Of a stretch of DNA of 64,000 nucleotides, positions 62,733-64,000 are shown piece after piece. The DNA comes from Halomonas halodenitrificans DSM 735 (GTDB lineage: Bacteria > Pseudomonadota > Gammaproteobacteria > Pseudomonadales > Halomonadaceae). Both the position numbers and the translations under genes were made by a program. Where the stretch lies: NCBI RefSeq assembly GCF_000620045.1, contig NZ_KK211058.1, positions 120,953 to 184,952 on the forward strand, written 5' to 3'. Within the stretch, counting starts at the first letter, position 1. Every line of letters begins with the position of its first letter. The notes below the pieces were generated by a model. The model was not told where the DNA came from. It ran no database searches and saw only the letters and a list, made by a program, of their open reading frames with translations.

Positions 62733-63122
62733 TGATCCACTATTTTCGGACAGTACGTTAAATCTTTTCCTCGGCCGCCATAGGCGATATATCATCGTTG
62801 AAAGCATGGGGTTATTGCCGATTGTAGTAGCCCATCAGGTAGTCACCGATATCCTGACGTGCCTTGTGCAGATTCGTGTATCTCAGCGCGGGCACCCATT
62901 CCATTTTCAGACTACGGAACAACCGCTCCATCGGGGCGTTATCCCAGCCGTTGCCACCACAGCTCATGCTTTGCTGCATTCGGTAACGCCATAGCCGCTG
63001 ACGGAACGACCAGCTGGCATACTGGCTATCCTGATCCGAGTAGAATATAAGGCCTTCTGGCCTACCACGCGATCTCCAGGCATGATCCAGCGCCTTAATG
63101 ACCAACGCTGCATCGAGGTCTC
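62733..63122 (-). pseudogene. C-terminal remnant of an IS3-family transposase
   Basis: The frame reads IFYSDQDSQYASWSFRQRL, GGNGWDNAPMERLFRSLKMEWVP and ends YYNRQ-stop, then PHAFNDDISPMAAEEKI after the internal stop. These are the C-terminal rve/integrase core motifs of IS3-family OrfB. It is truncated at its 5' side near 63122 and has an in-frame stop. The putative terminal repeat TGATCCACTATTTTCGGACA begins near 62733. Confidence 0.8.
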
Positions 63123-63197
63123 ATGACCAGAACACAGTGCCGCCCCCCGTTCATTACCCCACGATGCTCCCAGGAATGTAGCGAGGAAGAGATAGGG

Positions 63198-63230
63198 CCT
63201 AAGCTGACGTTAAGTAACGCCGGTTAGTCT
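63198..63230 (+). promoter_or_regulatory. PmrA/ColR-type box and -10 upstream of the small membrane protein
   Basis: CCTAAG-CTGAC-GTTAAG (63198-63214), an 11-bp-period repeat like that at 62632-62648, is followed after 10 nt by a -10-like TAGTCT (63225-63230). The box ends 52 bp before the 63266 start. Confidence 0.6.
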
Positions 63231-63265
63231 GAAGGAGACAGTCTTTTAGCCTGAGGAGCCTATAT

Positions 63266-63541
63266 ATGACCATGCTTGCTTATTCAATTGGCTCGCCGGT
63301 CGGTCAGCGACTTCAACGTGAAAATCTTCTTATGTTGCCTATTGCGATATTGGCGCTGCTACACGGTGCCATGTTCACGGCGGGCACTGTCTATGGCGAA
63401 TTACTGATGTTGGCTATGCTTGCCAGCCTCGGCTCCCTTCGGCTTGCCGCGTCGCCCAATACGTCCCAGCTAGCAGATGACTTACAAGTCTTAGCCATAG
63501 CCGCGCTCGTTACCATCGCTATGCTGTACGTACTAGCCTAA
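63266..63541 (+). CDS. Small membrane protein, candidate target of the adjacent two-component system
   Basis: A 91-residue protein with about three hydrophobic segments (roughly 22-38, 42-58, 72-90). AGGAG lies 7 nt before the ATG at 63266, and the next Met is at codon 3. I do not recognise a family. It is preceded by a PmrA/ColR-type box and promoter resembling those of the nearby response regulator. Function unknown; a membrane adaptation role is an inference from context only. Confidence 0.65.
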   Translation: MTMLAYSIGSPVGQRLQRENLLMLPIAILALLHGAMFTAGTVYGELLMLAMLASLGSLRLAASPNTSQLADDLQVLAIAALVTIAMLYVLA

Positions 63542-63781
63542 CCCGACTATGGCGACCAAGCCCCGTGCCTCCGAAGTTTATGTCAATTTGTCCCCTCTCA
63601 TTCGATTGTGCATCGCGGTACGGCGCCCACTGAGAGACATATCGTCTAACAACGGATGATGCGGTCCTCACAGCTGCCGTATCAACTAGATGTGGGGTAC
63701 CGGATGATCAAATCGCCTATAGGAGTTATCCTCTGCTAGCCGCGAGGGAGCTTCTTCAGCAATTCATCCGGGAGCAGGTTC
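63542..63781. other. Region between the small membrane protein and the IS481 gene
   Basis: 240 bp with no credible gene. It probably contains the left end of the IS481-family element, but I could not define an inverted repeat. Nothing else recognised. Confidence 0.4.
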
Positions 63782-64000
63782 ATGGACATCAAACTGCATA
63801 AACAAGCGACGACGACACCGAAGATCCGTGCCGAGATTCAGGCAGCACCCTCCAGTATCACGGATAGCGAGCTGGCCCGTCAGTATGGCGTCGCCACCGC
63901 GACCATCCGGCGCTGGCGTTACCGTGATAATGTCTATGATCGATCTCACACGCGACACAACCTCCTGGCGACGCTCACGTCCGAGCAGGAGGAAGTGCTG
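63782..64000 (+). CDS. IS481-family transposase (5' end, runs off the window)
   Basis: The first 73 residues read MDIKLHKQATTTPKIRAEIQ... ELARQYGVATATIRRWRYRDNVYDRSHTRHNLLATLTSEQEEVL, the N-terminal HTH part of IS481-type transposases. The frame is open to the window edge. Whether the element is intact cannot be judged. Confidence 0.82.
   Translation, partial: MDIKLHKQATTTPKIRAEIQAAPSSITDSELARQYGVATATIRRWRYRDNVYDRSHTRHNLLATLTSEQEEVL

Overview
The window is about 64 kb of high-GC gammaproteobacterial chromosome. Gene content (ahpC/ahpF, gmk-rpoZ-spoT, rep, uvrD, ubiC-ubiA, a Pseudomonas-type crc beside pyrE, carnitine catabolism, nos and tor respiration genes) fits a halophilic or marine member of the Halomonadaceae. 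This assignment is an inference from gene content, not from a marker-gene comparison.

Layout. Positions 1-1.7 kb: the end of a nitrous-oxide reductase maturation cluster (nosF 3' end, nosY, nosL). 1.7-6.3 kb: a secreted unknown protein, a periplasmic cyclophilin, a DUF6164-like protein, and the peroxide defence pair ahpF/ahpC. 6.4-9.8 kb: a carnitine-to-betaine operon (cdhC-cdhA-cdhB) facing its GATase/AraC regulator cdhR, then tRNA-Arg(CCG). 10-19 kb: a di-haem cytochrome with a repetitive acidic linker, rep, trmL, a YfaZ-like porin, pyrE divergent from crc, rph, yicC and an MFS exporter. 19-27 kb: gmk, rpoZ, spoT, ridA, an SDR enzyme, oxyR and recG. 27-35 kb: a YccS-like transporter, an HU protein, a rubredoxin-reductase-like flavoprotein, ubiC-ubiA, cysZ, a thioesterase and an orphan Tat-type TRAP binding protein. 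35.6-40.6 kb: a TMAO reductase operon with an FNR site upstream and a strong terminator downstream. 41-47.4 kb: uvrD, hexR, an NSS transporter and a DUF72 protein.

The last 17 kb is accessory. It holds AT-rich DNA with an IS1595-type remnant, a class II cytochrome c, an RND efflux operon with a TetR repressor and operator, a PepSY/DUF2271/flavoreductase redox locus with its own two-component system, a second two-component system beside a small membrane protein, and remnants of IS701, IS3 and IS481 elements.

The main finds are these. (1) At 54.3-59.8 kb there is a compact redox module: a PepSY membrane flavoreductase, a DUF2271 protein carrying an ApbE-type flavinylation motif, and a PepSY protein. 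Three near-identical 17-bp direct-repeat boxes, each 8 nt before a -10-like hexamer, sit in front of these transcription units and of the adjacent response regulator. (2) The TMAO reductase cytochrome is a chimera: the usual multihaem NapC-type part is replaced by a di-haem module fused to a TorC-like C-terminal haem domain. (3) The second two-component system has a PmrA/ColR-type box at its own promoter and a second, identically spaced box in front of a small membrane protein.
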